Numbered from the stretch's first letter, positions 34,975 to 44,967 are shown. The stretch: DNA of 64,000 nt from Planctopirus ephydatiae (GCF_007752345.1 NZ_CP036299.1:1240001-1304000), one strand, 5' to 3'. Numbers and translations are program-made. The notes: a model not told the origin generated them from the sequence alone.

Positions 34975-35457
34975 ATGCTTGCATCGAACATTCGCCGAAG
35001 GTCGCTCCGCTTCGAGAACCTGCAACAGGCTCTCGAAGATGCTGAAATCATTTTTCGCGCACCTGGAGGCTATTTTGTGACTGGCAGATGGTCAGCAGGA
35101 CAAATCCTTGACCATCTGGCTTTCTGGGTCGAACGGCCTGTCGATGGCTTTCCCTTTCAGTTGCCTTGGCTTATGAGATGGTTCGGCCCGCTGATGAAAC
35201 GCACCATGCTCGAACAACCCATGCGTCCGGGGTTTCAGTGGCGAGGTCAAATCGCACTCCTGGCGACACCACAGCTGGAAATCGAAGCAGAAACAGGTCT
35301 GGCACATTTTCGTCGTGCGATTGAACGCTTTGAAGCAGGCCCTCTCTTGCCTCGAAGTCCGGCTTTTGGCCCGATGTCTCGCAAAGATTGGACAAAACTG
35401 CAATGCCGCCATGCCGAATTGCACCTTTCCTTCCTTCATCCCCAATCTTCTCCATGA
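34975..35457 (+). CDS. DinB-like / DUF1569 family protein
   Basis: The product has 160 residues with a four-helix DinB-type pattern: RWSAGQILDHLAFWVERPVDG near residue 35, and WTKLQCRHAELHLSFLHP at the C-terminus. That layout (RW-x-x-x-Q-x-L-x-HLA and a terminal HxxHHxxF-like block) matches DUF1569. DinB relatives use a metal triad of His residues; here the first His (about 43) and two later ones (HAELHL) could form it. The cellular role is unknown. An in-frame GTG at 34966 could extend it by three codons. Confidence 0.65.
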   Translation: MLASNIRRRSLRFENLQQALEDAEIIFRAPGGYFVTGRWSAGQILDHLAFWVERPVDGFPFQLPWLMRWFGPLMKRTMLEQPMRPGFQWRGQIALLATPQLEIEAETGLAHFRRAIERFEAGPLLPRSPAFGPMSRKDWTKLQCRHAELHLSFLHPQSSP

Positions 35458-35602
35458 AAACGAGCATCCTGAATTCGTGGTAGATGCGGTTGATCGAGGG
35501 GTGAGTCGGTCTTCACTCAACCCGTGCAAAGAGCGTAAACTCCGATGATGAGCCTAGGGTGCCAATTGGCAGTCGTGGCGATGTTCCAGGAGGAGACCGG
35601 CC

Positions 35603-38600
35603 ATGGATGGCGGGCCAGATCAGCCCGAAAAGACTGCGCCCCAAGGGGTTGTCGTCCCCTCTTGCGCAGTGACCGTTCGTGGCAGAATGGGAAGCTCTCG
35701 GCGTCTGGGGCGATTGTTGACTCTGGTAGCTTTGGTGGTGTGCGGGTTTCTGGAAGGCTGCAAGATACTGGAAGCCCCTACCTTTCTCGATGGACTTCGG
35801 ACAGTTGTCGGAATCACCACACCCGATGTGAGTGATTCAGAAGCTGCCGCCAAACCACCAGAGAAGAGCTCAGCAGCGAGTGATCCAAATGCCATAGCGA
35901 CAAAAACAACAGAGCCGGCTGGCTCGAAAGAGTCCACTCAGCCGACCATTACCTTGCCGGGATCAAAAGCTGGTCAATCTGCAGTGTTCGATGATGGTTC
36001 CGCCTCACCTTTGATCCTGCACTATCGCCAGAAGTTTGCTCTCGATGCGTGGCAAAAAGCCTATGATGCAACGCCTGTTATACAGCAGAGCTGGGAACTT
36101 ATCAGCCGGAGTTCTGCGACGGATTTGCCAGTGCATGCAAACCTGCCGAGGAATGCCCAATTACAATCGGGCCAGATCCACTCCAGTCATCGCTGGCCCA
36201 GCTACTTCCGATACATTGTGCGGGATAAAGACAGTGCCGCCTCGGCTGCCACCGGGAAGCCTGCAAGAACACTTACGGCCGATGTCACCTGGCTGGCCAT
36301 GAGGCAGTCTGCTGATGGCAAGGCTCAACTTCAGCCTGCGGTTTCCGAATTACCATCCAGCACGACGACTCCGGCGACAGAATCCAGCGAGACGCCGGTG
36401 GAAGATCAGGCCACAAATCAACGATCCGATCCGGCCAGATTAAGCACCTCAGAACTTCGAGCCAGTCTCGAAGCCTTGAAGACCATGCTCGCAGCCCGAG
36501 AGTTGGCAGGTGTTAATGCCGCCATTCTTCTGTCGAACTGTGAGCCCCAGCGAGCTGCTGAACTGATCGCTCCTTTGGGAGAAATTGTGGTCGATGGCCG
36601 CATTCGCCTGAAGGGTGAGCCCGTGACGATGTCTCCTCGGCTGCGAGCTGCTGCAGCCGAGGCCTGGTGCCGGTTGCTTTTGGAAAAACCAGGGGAACCT
36701 GAACTCAGGCTGTTGCCCGCTGGTGAACTGCTGAAGCAGGATTCGCTGGCTGGAGAGGTCAAAGTCGTGGTGTGGCAATTGCTGGCACAGAGAATTCCGC
36801 CAGATCGATTGCCCGGGCTGGCCGACGCGATTAACGAACAGCAAGGTGATCTTCCCTTAAGACAGGGGGCCTATGAAGCCTGTCTGATTTTTGCAACGAT
36901 GCAGAAACTTGAACAAGGTCTTCTGCCGCAGCACGAAATGCGTTCTGTTCAGGCGGCCCATGTGAGTGATCCTCAACTGTCCGATTGGCCGGAAGGGATG
37001 TCGCTGGCCCGATTTGATCGCGATCCGATGATTCGTCGGCTGTATGGTCGCTGGCTGGCGTTGCTCAATCATGATCAGGCCTGTGCGATTGCTCTGGCGC
37101 AGGCACAGGATGCCGACTTACGTGTGGCAGACGATGCGATTTTGAACCTCGGGTTACTGACTGCCGCCGAAGCACAACAAGCGCTGGAAAAATTCGTGCG
37201 TTCTGCCAATGAGAATCAGCAGACTCTGGCTGCGATGGCCATCTCACTCCGGCAACCTGAACGGCTCGCGGAGTTTCTCAACCCTCCGGCAGGGCAGACT
37301 TCGACACCTCGATTTCGAGCCGCTGTTGTGAGTCAGTTTGGTCGTTACCCTTCGTTGACCAATGCGACGCTGCTCAGGCCTTCGATTCGTGATCGCAGTC
37401 TCGATGTGCAACTGGCACTGGCAAAACTTCTTGCCGACTGGCCGATGGAACTCGCTTCGCCATTACTTCTGGAAATACTGACGGAGGGTTCCGGCCCTGC
37501 CCGGGAAGAGGCCATGCGTTCGATCTCGGCGCATTTGGGTTATTCGCCAGTCTTTCCGATACATGGGCCCAGAGAGGAACGAATCGTGGCTGTGAAGGAG
37601 CTTTCGCGTGTGCAGGGCTTACCAGCCACCTGGCTGAATACCGCCAATTCTCAGGCGTATGATCTCACTGGGCGAGCCGGTTCTCAGAGTGAAGCGAATG
37701 CCGTTTCTCTGATGGCCAATTCTGTTCCGGCTTCAAGAAGTGAATGGTCCGTGGGCGAGCTGCAAAGTGAGCTTTCGACAATTGTCAAACTTCCACAGGG
37801 AAGCAGTGAAAGGCTGGATCGAACCGAATTTCTGACGAGGTCTTTGCCAGCCAGTCTTCCTGTACTGACTGATGCCGCCATGAGACTTCCCCCCGAGCAA
37901 CTGACAGAGATTGCCCGTGAAGTCTTTGCCCCTGCCGACGAGGCGGTGAAACTGGTGCTCGACATGAATGCCAACGATGTCCTCGCGCGTCGTCAGTCGG
38001 CCAGCGCTCTGAGGCAATTGGCTGCCTCACAAAACCCGGGGCGTATCGCGGTCAAACTGCTGCAGGAAAAACTGCGAACAGAGCAGGATCAGCAGGTCTG
38101 GCAGGAAGTCATGCGGGCGATTGACCGCGAATCGACACCAGAAGCTGCTGCGCTGGCCCAAATGGCTATTCATCATCACTGGCCCGATATCCGGCTATGT
38201 GGTTGCCAGTATGTGCTGAAGCATCCCGCGATCGAAAGAGGGTTATGGCTGGCTCCTGTGATTGAAGACCCTTATCGTCCGGTTCGTCTGGCAGCCATTG
38301 AGGCCGCTGGTGTCTGTGGGAATCCGCAGTTGATCGAAGGTCTGCCTGTGAATGATGGTTCACGGGTCGGTGCACTGCGACCACTTCTGCAATCGACCGA
38401 TCATGAGCTGATTGAAACTGCACTCGTCGCTCTGGTGCGTCTAAGAGATGATCAGGCCATGGCGGAACTGTTAAGGCGCAGTCGGCATGATAATCCACGA
38501 GCCCGCTTGCAGGCTGTGGAACTGATTCGACAAACCGGTCAGCCTCGTTTCGTGGAACCACTGATCGAGCAGCTCTGGACAGAGAAAACGGATTCGGTGA

Positions 38601-38749
38601 TTGTCGAAATCCTGCGGACACTCGAAGAACTCGTTCCGCCCCATGATCAACCGGTGTTTGATATGAGGTTAGGTTATCCTACCCGGCAGATGAAGATCGA
38701 TGCGTGGGCGAAGTGGTTGGCCGATCAGAAGATTCGGCGCTCAGAGTGA
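35603..38749 (+). CDS. large HEAT-repeat lipoprotein
   Basis: The product has 1048 residues. A signal segment with lipobox (LVALVVCGFLEGCKI, cysteine near residue 53) marks a likely lipoprotein. A Ser/Thr/Pro-rich linker follows, and then HEAT-type helical repeats fill most of the rest (for example LALLNHDQACAIALAQAQDADLRVADDAILNLG, DPYRPVRLAAIEAAGVCGNPQLIEGL and DNPRARLQAVELIRQTG). A good AGGAG lies 7 nt before ATG 35603; ATG 35687 (MGSSRRLG) would give a shorter, more usual signal peptide. HEAT proteins act as scaffolds; its partners are unknown. Confidence 0.8.
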   Translation: MDGGPDQPEKTAPQGVVVPSCAVTVRGRMGSSRRLGRLLTLVALVVCGFLEGCKILEAPTFLDGLRTVVGITTPDVSDSEAAAKPPEKSSAASDPNAIATKTTEPAGSKESTQPTITLPGSKAGQSAVFDDGSASPLILHYRQKFALDAWQKAYDATPVIQQSWELISRSSATDLPVHANLPRNAQLQSGQIHSSHRWPSYFRYIVRDKDSAASAATGKPARTLTADVTWLAMRQSADGKAQLQPAVSELPSSTTTPATESSETPVEDQATNQRSDPARLSTSELRASLEALKTMLAARELAGVNAAILLSNCEPQRAAELIAPLGEIVVDGRIRLKGEPVTMSPRLRAAAAEAWCRLLLEKPGEPELRLLPAGELLKQDSLAGEVKVVVWQLLAQRIPPDRLPGLADAINEQQGDLPLRQGAYEACLIFATMQKLEQGLLPQHEMRSVQAAHVSDPQLSDWPEGMSLARFDRDPMIRRLYGRWLALLNHDQACAIALAQAQDADLRVADDAILNLGLLTAAEAQQALEKFVRSANENQQTLAAMAISLRQPERLAEFLNPPAGQTSTPRFRAAVVSQFGRYPSLTNATLLRPSIRDRSLDVQLALAKLLADWPMELASPLLLEILTEGSGPAREEAMRSISAHLGYSPVFPIHGPREERIVAVKELSRVQGLPATWLNTANSQAYDLTGRAGSQSEANAVSLMANSVPASRSEWSVGELQSELSTIVKLPQGSSERLDRTEFLTRSLPASLPVLTDAAMRLPPEQLTEIAREVFAPADEAVKLVLDMNANDVLARRQSASALRQLAASQNPGRIAVKLLQEKLRTEQDQQVWQEVMRAIDRESTPEAAALAQMAIHHHWPDIRLCGCQYVLKHPAIERGLWLAPVIEDPYRPVRLAAIEAAGVCGNPQLIEGLPVNDGSRVGALRPLLQSTDHELIETALVALVRLRDDQAMAELLRRSRHDNPRARLQAVELIRQTGQPRFVEPLIEQLWTEKTDSVIVEILRTLEELVPPHDQPVFDMRLGYPTRQMKIDAWAKWLADQKIRRSE

Positions 38750-38765
38750 TGTGCATAACCAACCG

Positions 38766-38794
38766 GCCTGCCTGATAGAATTCTTTCAGCAGGC
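38766..38794. repeat. near-perfect inverted repeat between convergent genes
   Basis: GCCTGC-CTGATAGAATTC pairs with the 3' arm GAATT(C)TTTCAG-CAGGC with a one-base bulge. It overlaps the stop codon of the AI-2E type gene and lies 17 nt after the HEAT gene's stop, so it may fold in both transcripts. There is no T tract, so termination is uncertain. Confidence 0.4.
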
Positions 38795-40057
38795 GGGTGG
38801 CTTAGGAACCTCGGGCGCTGGTGGTGCCGCATCGACTATGGTGGCCACCACAGATACTGGCGTAGCAATGATGGTGGCTGTCACATCCGAGACAAAATTT
38901 GCTCCTGGCTTCTCACCCGCTGATTCTCCTCTGGCTGGAGAGGAAGTGGCCATGAAGCCCTTCAGTTCCTGATTGAAAATCTTGGCCAGCGCGTACAACA
39001 CCGAAGCGATCATGGGCCCCAGAAAAATCCCCCACAATCCAAAGGCTTCCAGCCCGCCGAGAATGGAAACGAATCCGAGCAGCGGATGCATCTGCACATT
39101 GCTGCTCAACGTATAGGCACGCACGACGTTATCGATGCTGCTGATCACCAGAAAACCAAACAGGAATAATCCTGCCGCAGTGAAGTAGTGCCCTTGTGTC
39201 GCCAGATAGATGGACATGGGCACATACACCCCGGCGGCACCAATCATCGGAACCATGGCAGCGACAGTGGTCACCATGCCGATGACAAAAATGTGCCCAA
39301 TCCCCAGGAATCCTACCGCGAGAGACATGGCGATCCCCTGGCCCACGGCTGCCACGAGTGTCCCCATGACGACAGAGCGGGTCACTTTCGTGAATTGATC
39401 AAAGACCTGCTGCTGGTATTCCGGCTGGATGGGGATGAGATTCTGAGCGCCGTGCAGAATGCGTGGGCCATCGGCCAGAAAGAAGTAAAGTCCCAGCAGG
39501 CAGACAGTCAATTGAATAAAGAAGTTGATGAGAGTACCGATGATTCCCCAGGTGGAGCTGGCAATTTCCGAGGCACCCACGCCCAGTTGCTTGACCTGAT
39601 TCTGGATGCCAGACAGAAGTTGCTCTTTAACAGCCTCCTGGTCAGCTCCCGCAGGCATCAGAGGCATGATGCGTTGAACAAACTGATCGATTCGAAGTGA
39701 GACAGTCGACTTGATCTGCTCCCATGAGGAATCGGAAAGATTATCCTGCACAAAGACCGACAGTTCTAATCCTGTCAGCAGGATGGCAAACAGGATGGGC
39801 AGGACAATCACCACGACGACACCGGTGGTTGTGGCAGCAGCAGCGAGAGATGTCCACCCGCGACAGTAAGCCAGACTGCTGGAATGCATCGGCTGCGCGA
39901 GTATGGCAAGAACTCCCGCTAACAGAAGCGACATCAGGTAAGGGGCCATCACCTGGTAAAACATCAGAATGAAAATGACCATCACGACCGAAAGGACCAG
40001 CAAAGAGACGATTTTGACGGTCGATTGATCACGCAGACTGTCAGCGGTTGATGGCAT
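38786..40057 (-). CDS. AI-2E family transporter / PerM-like membrane protein
   Basis: The product has 423 residues from ATG 40057 (the frame is open 34 codons further but without a credible N-terminus). It has about eight helices in the AI-2E/PerM arrangement: VVMVIFILMFYQVMAPYLMSLLLAGVLAILAQP at the start, a polar loop of about 80 residues in the middle, FFIQLTVCLLGLYFFLADG, and the conserved GLEAFGLWGIFLGPMIAS-LYALAKI near the end. The C-terminal 45 residues are Ala/Pro-rich. Family members export small molecules or ions, and the name AI-2E does not prove autoinducer export. Confidence 0.9.
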   Translation of the reverse strand: MPSTADSLRDQSTVKIVSLLVLSVVMVIFILMFYQVMAPYLMSLLLAGVLAILAQPMHSSSLAYCRGWTSLAAAATTTGVVVVIVLPILFAILLTGLELSVFVQDNLSDSSWEQIKSTVSLRIDQFVQRIMPLMPAGADQEAVKEQLLSGIQNQVKQLGVGASEIASSTWGIIGTLINFFIQLTVCLLGLYFFLADGPRILHGAQNLIPIQPEYQQQVFDQFTKVTRSVVMGTLVAAVGQGIAMSLAVGFLGIGHIFVIGMVTTVAAMVPMIGAAGVYVPMSIYLATQGHYFTAAGLFLFGFLVISSIDNVVRAYTLSSNVQMHPLLGFVSILGGLEAFGLWGIFLGPMIASVLYALAKIFNQELKGFMATSSPARGESAGEKPGANFVSDVTATIIATPVSVVATIVDAAPPAPEVPKPPAC

Positions 40058-40471
40058 GTTGAGTTTTTCCAGAGCCCTGGTTGTGAGAGAGAATCTGCAT
40101 TCGATGATTGATCTTGGTCGCCTTTGGTGCGCCACTGCAACCCAAATCCTGACGAGCATTCACTGTCGTCAGTCGATACAATCATTAAGTGTCGAGTTCA
40201 AATGGGGTGTGATCTCAGCGAACGGATTAAATCGGCCGTTGGGATCATGCGAATTATCGAAATGAGTTCAATTCGTGGACCTTGTTTTTGCAGGTGAATA
40301 CTCAGAAAACGATCGCAATTTATGAGAGAATGCTGGCTCCTGCATGGTTAAATCATGCGAAGAATTATGCTGCTCGATGAGGATATCTCCCAGGAGTCTG
40401 GCCGTTTTGATGTCATGAGAGATGGTTGTTGGCGGTCTGCTGAGACAGAGTGATGCTGGTGGAGCTTTTCG
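40058..40471. other. intergenic region between divergent transporter and ACT genes
   Basis: A 414-nt stretch that should contain two divergent promoters. I saw no clear promoter elements, hairpins, RNA genes or remnants in it. Confidence 0.35.
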
Positions 40472-41062
40472 ATGCCCAAACCCTATGTGATGACCTTGAT
40501 GGCCACCAATCGCGTGGGAGTCATGGCGGCATTGACAACGGCGCTCGATGAATTGGGTGGAAATCTCCGAGAAGTGAGTCAGACGGTGACCGGCAACTAC
40601 TTCACCATGCTGCTGACGGCTGACTTCCCCGATGATCGACCGGCGGGTGTGATCAACGACCATATTCGGGCCTTTTGTGATCCCTTTGGCATCGAACTGA
40701 CGCTGAAACCACTTTCCAGTGCAGAACTCAATGAACCCGCGACGAATGGCAAAACTGCCGCCACTGAGCGATATTCTTTAACTGTGGTGGGCCCGGATCG
40801 ACGCGGGAGTCTGCGGCAAGTTTGTTATCGGCTGGCCCATCATGGCATTGATATTGCCGATCTGCATGCCACGACATTGCCTGGAAATGATCACTTCGTG
40901 GCTCGGTTCGCACTGACAGTTCCCAAGTCGATTGATCGCGGTCAATTGCAGAAAGAGCTTTTCGAATTGAGCGAGACGACCGGAAGCACGATCACTCTGC
41001 AGCATCATCTGGTGGGGTTGGCGACCCAGAGTCCCATCCCGATCCGTCTGGCTTCCCAGTGA
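40472..41062 (+). CDS. double ACT-domain regulatory protein
   Basis: The product has 196 residues with two ACT domains. The first is MPKPYVMTLMATNRVGVMAALTTALDELGGNLREVSQTVTGNYFTMLLTAD-like; the second starts RYSLTVVGPDRRGSLRQVCYRLAHHGIDIADLHATTL. It resembles glycine-cleavage repressor GcvR. A GGAG lies 7 nt before ATG 40472. The neighbour 112 nt downstream is a UPF0210 (DUF711) protein; a small ACT protein beside a UPF0210 gene is also found in Gram-positive bacteria, so the pairing seems functional. ACT domains usually sense amino acids. Confidence 0.85.
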   Translation: MPKPYVMTLMATNRVGVMAALTTALDELGGNLREVSQTVTGNYFTMLLTADFPDDRPAGVINDHIRAFCDPFGIELTLKPLSSAELNEPATNGKTAATERYSLTVVGPDRRGSLRQVCYRLAHHGIDIADLHATTLPGNDHFVARFALTVPKSIDRGQLQKELFELSETTGSTITLQHHLVGLATQSPIPIRLASQ

Positions 41063-41174
41063 TTTGATAAACAGTGAATTGAAACATGGCGATGCAGCAG
41101 GTCGGTACGATCTGCTGCGATGAGTTGCCAATCCGACAGACATTACGTTCATAGAATTTCTAACGGAAAACTTC

Positions 41175-42518
41175 ATGCAGCCCACACTGCCAACCACGAG
41201 CTGGATGCACCTGGATGGCCCCGCACATCTCTTCGATGTACGTACCGTGACGTTGGGGATCAGTCTCGCGAACTGTGTGGATCGTTCGTTGCATCGCTTC
41301 TGTGAAAACGTGTATCAGCGAATCACAAGCGCAGCCAGTCGCTATGTAGAAACATGTCATCAGGTTTCTGGCGAAATGGGTGTCCCGGTCATTCAGCGCT
41401 GGCTGAGTGTGACAGCGATTGACCATCTGGCCGATGGTTTTACGGCAGAAGATCTGTTTCATATTGCTCGAACTCTCGATGGTGCTGCTGCCAACGTGCG
41501 GGTGGATGCCATTGGCGGATTCTCGGCCTGGATGCAGCACGGCCTTTCGGGTGGGGCCCGCCAGCTGATTGAAAGTCTCCCTCAGGCACTCTCACAGACT
41601 GAACGAGTACATTCAGCGATTGTGGCCGGGACGAGTGAAGTGGGGATTAACTTTTCGGGGCTGCTCCCGGTTGCTCAGCAATTGCTGGAGCTTTCGCGCT
41701 TAACCAAAGATCGTCCGGGAACCGCCGCGCGGATGAGTGTGGTCGCCAATCCACCCAGTGCCTGCTTTGGTAAAGCCGGTTGCCCGGATGGCATGCCCGA
41801 CATGCAGCTTTATTCGGGAATCAGCGCACCCAGGATTATCAATCAATGTCTGCGTGCACGGATGGCAGAGGATCCTGATTGCCGGTTGGAAGATCTTGCA
41901 GCGGAAGTGCGAACCGCCACCTTCCGGGCGACGCGGGCTGCGGAGTTGACGGGCCGGGAAATTGCTCGTCGACTGGGGGCCACCTGGGGAGGCATCGATC
42001 TTACAGTCGCACCTTCACTGCGCCCTGGGGACAGCATTGCTGAATTGATGGGCCTGATGGGGATTGAACGCTTTGGTGCCCCAGGAACTGCCGCTTTGAT
42101 TGCCTTGATTGACCGCGCTGTGCGCGATGGTGGCCGTTTTGCTGCCACAAGAATCTGCGGCTCGTGGGGAGTGCGTCTGCCGCTGATGGATGACGTTGGT
42201 CTGACGGAAGCATTACGTTCCGGCGAGATGAGTTTTAATCAACTCTCACTGCTGACAGGAGTTGGAGCTCAGGGGCTCGATCTGGTACCTGTCCCTGGCG
42301 ATACCGATGCTGAAACCTTGGCTGCGGTGCTGGCCGACCAGATGAGCATAGGCCATGCGAGCGGCCGCCCGGTCACCGTGAGACTGGTCCCTGTGCAAGG
42401 AAAAACAGGGGGCGATTCCATCTCGATGGGTGGTATGAATCAATCAGCCATCGTGCTCCCCATGCTGGCCACAGGTCGCAGTAATACCATGGCCAGGCGA
42501 GGTGGTCGCCTGCCTTAA
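41175..42518 (+). CDS. UPF0210 (DUF711) family protein
   Basis: The product has 447 residues and matches UPF0210: long conserved blocks such as [14 protein letters not shown], the region [48 protein letters not shown] and the glycine-rich C-terminal [28 protein letters not shown]. Structures of relatives show a large alpha/beta fold with a possible metal or anion site; the enzymatic function is not established. It follows a double ACT protein, which may sense its substrate or product. Starts at ATG 41175. Confidence 0.9.
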   Translation: MQPTLPTTSWMHLDGPAHLFDVRTVTLGISLANCVDRSLHRFCENVYQRITSAASRYVETCHQVSGEMGVPVIQRWLSVTAIDHLADGFTAEDLFHIARTLDGAAANVRVDAIGGFSAWMQHGLSGGARQLIESLPQALSQTERVHSAIVAGTSEVGINFSGLLPVAQQLLELSRLTKDRPGTAARMSVVANPPSACFGKAGCPDGMPDMQLYSGISAPRIINQCLRARMAEDPDCRLEDLAAEVRTATFRATRAAELTGREIARRLGATWGGIDLTVAPSLRPGDSIAELMGLMGIERFGAPGTAALIALIDRAVRDGGRFAATRICGSWGVRLPLMDDVGLTEALRSGEMSFNQLSLLTGVGAQGLDLVPVPGDTDAETLAAVLADQMSIGHASGRPVTVRLVPVQGKTGGDSISMGGMNQSAIVLPMLATGRSNTMARRGGRLP

Positions 42519-42538
42519 GCGTCGCGTCCTCCAGATTT

Positions 42539-42937
42539 CTAAGGCAGACTTGAGCCTTCGGGGTGCAGGCGAAAGACAGGCAGTTGGGCCCTGACCGATT
42601 TGGGGAGAGCTTCCTGCATCGGCGGTATGTTGGAGCCAAGTCTCTGGCTGATCTGCTCGAGCTTCTGGCCAATGGCGGCATATTCTGTGAGCTGCTGTTC
42701 ACGCCATTCGACGAACAGCGATTCCAGCTTTTCTTCCCAGTGCCGGGCATCCTGCAGACTTTGTCGCAGATGCTGTAAAAGTGGTAACAGGGCATCCGTC
42801 GCCTGTGTCGAGGCATCCTTACGCGAGAAGTCCTGCGTCATGAACAGCACCCGGCAAATCGCCAATGAAGGCGAGGTCGATAAGTCCAAACTTCTAGTGG
42901 CAGCCAGATAATTCTGATGATCAGGAGCGGCTGCCAT
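42539..42937 (-). CDS. small coiled-coil-like hypothetical protein
   Basis: The product has 132 residues, or 100 if it starts at ATG 42841 (MTQDFSRKD). The middle is helical and charged: LLPLLQHLRQSLQDARHWEEKLESLFVEWREQQLTEYAAIGQKLEQISQRLG-like, which suggests a coiled coil. No family is recognised. It converges with the UPF0210 gene. No ribosome site distinguishes the two starts. Confidence 0.45.
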   Translation of the reverse strand: MAAAPDHQNYLAATRSLDLSTSPSLAICRVLFMTQDFSRKDASTQATDALLPLLQHLRQSLQDARHWEEKLESLFVEWREQQLTEYAAIGQKLEQISQRLGSNIPPMQEALPKSVRAQLPVFRLHPEGSSLP

Positions 42938-43314
42938 TCATAAAAGACAGTATCGGCCGGATATGCAGGAAGCTTAAGGAGACTTAACAAATTGTATCAC
43001 ATAGGTAAAAGAGTCGTCTTTTGCGGTGACTCAAAGAGCAAGAATTGCCAGTGATCCTGTAATGAGTTTTCACCCAGTTCTTGGGGGAGCATCTCTCACT
43101 AAAAACTGTTGTCAAAATGAACGAAGGAAAATCAATCTGAGACACAGGGTTGAACTGATTGATCGGCAGTAACTGCTTGTCTGGTCGATAGTTATCAAAA
43201 AACGCCTCGATTGGAAAAAAATGGCTCACTTCTTGCCTTCTCAGATTGGCATCTCTGATCCGCATGGAATGGAAGCAGAGACAATTGCCTCAACAAGAGA
43301 GTGGGAGACGGGAA
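42938..43314. other. intergenic region before the Tyr/Gly-rich protein
   Basis: A 377-nt AT-rich stretch. It likely has the promoters of the divergent 42539-42937 gene and of 43315-43677. A short minus-strand frame (42984-43265) has no recognisable content. No hairpin or RNA gene stands out. Confidence 0.4.
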
Positions 43315-43677
43315 ATGAAGACATTTCTAAGTTTGATTGCCGCAGGAATCACAGCGATTGCCATGTCATCGAGTAACTCGGCAGAAGCAGGCCCACCGGT
43401 CGTATATCCGGTCGGGCATCACCATCATAGGGGTGGGTATTATGGGGGAGGGTATCATGGAGTCGCTTCGCGAAACTCTTTATCGCTTTCCATCAACGCA
43501 GGAGGAGTCGGCTTTGGATACAACCGAGGCGGCTACTATCCTCCCGTTTACGGCCGGCCAGTCTATGGCGGGCCGATTTATGGGGGGCCGATTTATCAAC
43601 CATATCCTCCGATTTATCGGCCTGTCCCTCCGGTTTATGTGGCTCCCCGCCCATGGTACCCCGGTTGTGGCTGGTAA
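43315..43677 (+). CDS. secreted Gly/Tyr/Pro-rich repeat protein
   Basis: The product has 120 residues. A signal peptide (MKTFLSLIAAGITAIAMSSS, cleavage near NSAEAG) is followed by a His-rich patch (HHHHRGGYYGGGYHG) and repeats of YG(R/G)P(V/I): VYGRPVYGGPIYGGPIYQPYPP. Such extracytoplasmic repeats occur in cell-surface or matrix proteins and can bind metals through histidines; the function is unknown. A GGGA lies just before the ATG at 43315. A strong terminator follows. Confidence 0.75.
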   Translation: MKTFLSLIAAGITAIAMSSSNSAEAGPPVVYPVGHHHHRGGYYGGGYHGVASRNSLSLSINAGGVGFGYNRGGYYPPVYGRPVYGGPIYGGPIYQPYPPIYRPVPPVYVAPRPWYPGCGW

Positions 43678-43736
43678 ATGAGACAACCTCTTCCCCATCC
43701 ACTCCATGTTTCTCTCTCAACAGAAAACATTTCTGT

Positions 43737-43777
43737 CAGAAGCCGCGAGACCAGCCTCTCGTGGCTTCTGCTTTTGG
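43737..43777 (+). terminator. strong intrinsic terminator
   Basis: CAGAAGCCGCGAGA (43737-43750) pairs with TCTCGTGGCTTCTG (43757-43770) over 14 bp with one G-U pair and a 6-nt loop, followed by CTTTTGG. It lies 60 nt after the Tyr/Gly-rich gene and before the ATP-grasp gene. Confidence 0.88.
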
Positions 43778-43887
43778 TAAAGAGACTATGATCGTCATGG
43801 CATGGAGATCTCAGGCTTTTCTTGAAGTCCGACGAAAGACATACTTCTCACCACATGATTGATGGAAGTGTTGTCGGAAAGTGCTGC

Positions 43888-44967
43888 ATGAATCCCCCCT
43901 GTCTGGTCTGTGAATATCTCTGTGCCTTTGAAGGTGACAATCTCTCGGCCACTGATTCCGCTTCAACGGCAGAGATTCGGCGGGAAGGCATGGCCATGCT
44001 GCAGGCGTTGACAGAAGATCTCGCTGCCAGCCAGATTCAGGTCGCAGGGCTGGTGCATGCCGGCTGGAAAGAGAGTTGGGCTGGTCACCCGGGTGTGAGA
44101 TGGATCTGGACGCAAGACGATGATCACTCGAGATCACTGATTCATTCGGCCATCAGTGGTGGCTGGAAAGTGGTCATTATTGCTCCCGAGATTGATGGGA
44201 CACTGGCAGCCATCATCCAGTTGTGTGAATTTCTGGGAGCCCGCGTCCACAACTCGACGTCGGCAGCAATACAGCTCACTTCGGATAAGCTGCAATTGGC
44301 AGAGCATCTGGAGAAGCACAGGATCCCGACAATCCCGACACGACTTGTTCAACACGCAGAAGAACTTGGCACACACTCCCGATATGTCGTGAAGCCGATT
44401 GACGGCGCGGGGAGTCTCGACGTCTTTGTGGTCAACGACTGGAGAGAGGCCTCAGAGACGGAGACCTGCCAGATCGTGCAACCTTACCTGCGCGGCCGGT
44501 CGGCTTCTGTGGCAGTGATCATGCCTGCCTTGGTTGATGGGGAGGATCGTGACTCATCTGGCTATTCATCGATGGCACCGATTGTGTGGCCCGTGGCTTC
44601 TCAACGGATCATTGAAAGCGAGGGCGAAGGCCATCTTCCGGCCAGTCTGAAGTATCAGGGCGGTGCCTTGCCAGCCGACGAGTTTACGTCTGAAGAACGA
44701 GCCAGTCTGGAGGCCTTAGCACTTAAGGCGTGCCAATCGATCGAGGGTCTACGCGGATATACAGGCGTTGATTTGGTGTGGCCCGAGGAATCGGCAGAGC
44801 CACTGGTGGTTGAGATCAACCCCAGGTTGTGCACGAGTTATCTGGGTTATCGACAGATCTTCGGACCACAGGCAGCACTGGTCGTCGCGGGCTATGGAGA
44901 GGCTTCTGCGAAGACAGAAACTTTTGCCGACAAAGCTAGCTGGAAGACCAGTCGAGCGGAGTGGTAA
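43888..44967 (+). CDS. ATP-grasp ligase, MfnD-like (tyramine-glutamate ligase type)
   Basis: The product has 359 residues and is an ATP-grasp enzyme: the N-terminal strand CLVCEYLCA, the ATP-binding region KLQLAEHLEKHRIPTIPT and RYVVKPIDGAGSLDVFVV, and the metal-binding GYTGVDLVWPEE-VVEINPRLCTSYLGYRQIF. Layout and the short YEY-type N-terminus match MfnD-like proteins, which attach glutamate to tyramine in methanofuran synthesis. The assignment to that step is inference. ATG 43855 would add 11 residues and TTG 43822 more; I chose 43888, since homology begins right there. It pairs with the MfnF-like gene at 14105 in pathway terms. Confidence 0.75.
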   Translation: MNPPCLVCEYLCAFEGDNLSATDSASTAEIRREGMAMLQALTEDLAASQIQVAGLVHAGWKESWAGHPGVRWIWTQDDDHSRSLIHSAISGGWKVVIIAPEIDGTLAAIIQLCEFLGARVHNSTSAAIQLTSDKLQLAEHLEKHRIPTIPTRLVQHAEELGTHSRYVVKPIDGAGSLDVFVVNDWREASETETCQIVQPYLRGRSASVAVIMPALVDGEDRDSSGYSSMAPIVWPVASQRIIESEGEGHLPASLKYQGGALPADEFTSEERASLEALALKACQSIEGLRGYTGVDLVWPEESAEPLVVEINPRLCTSYLGYRQIFGPQAALVVAGYGEASAKTETFADKASWKTSRAEW

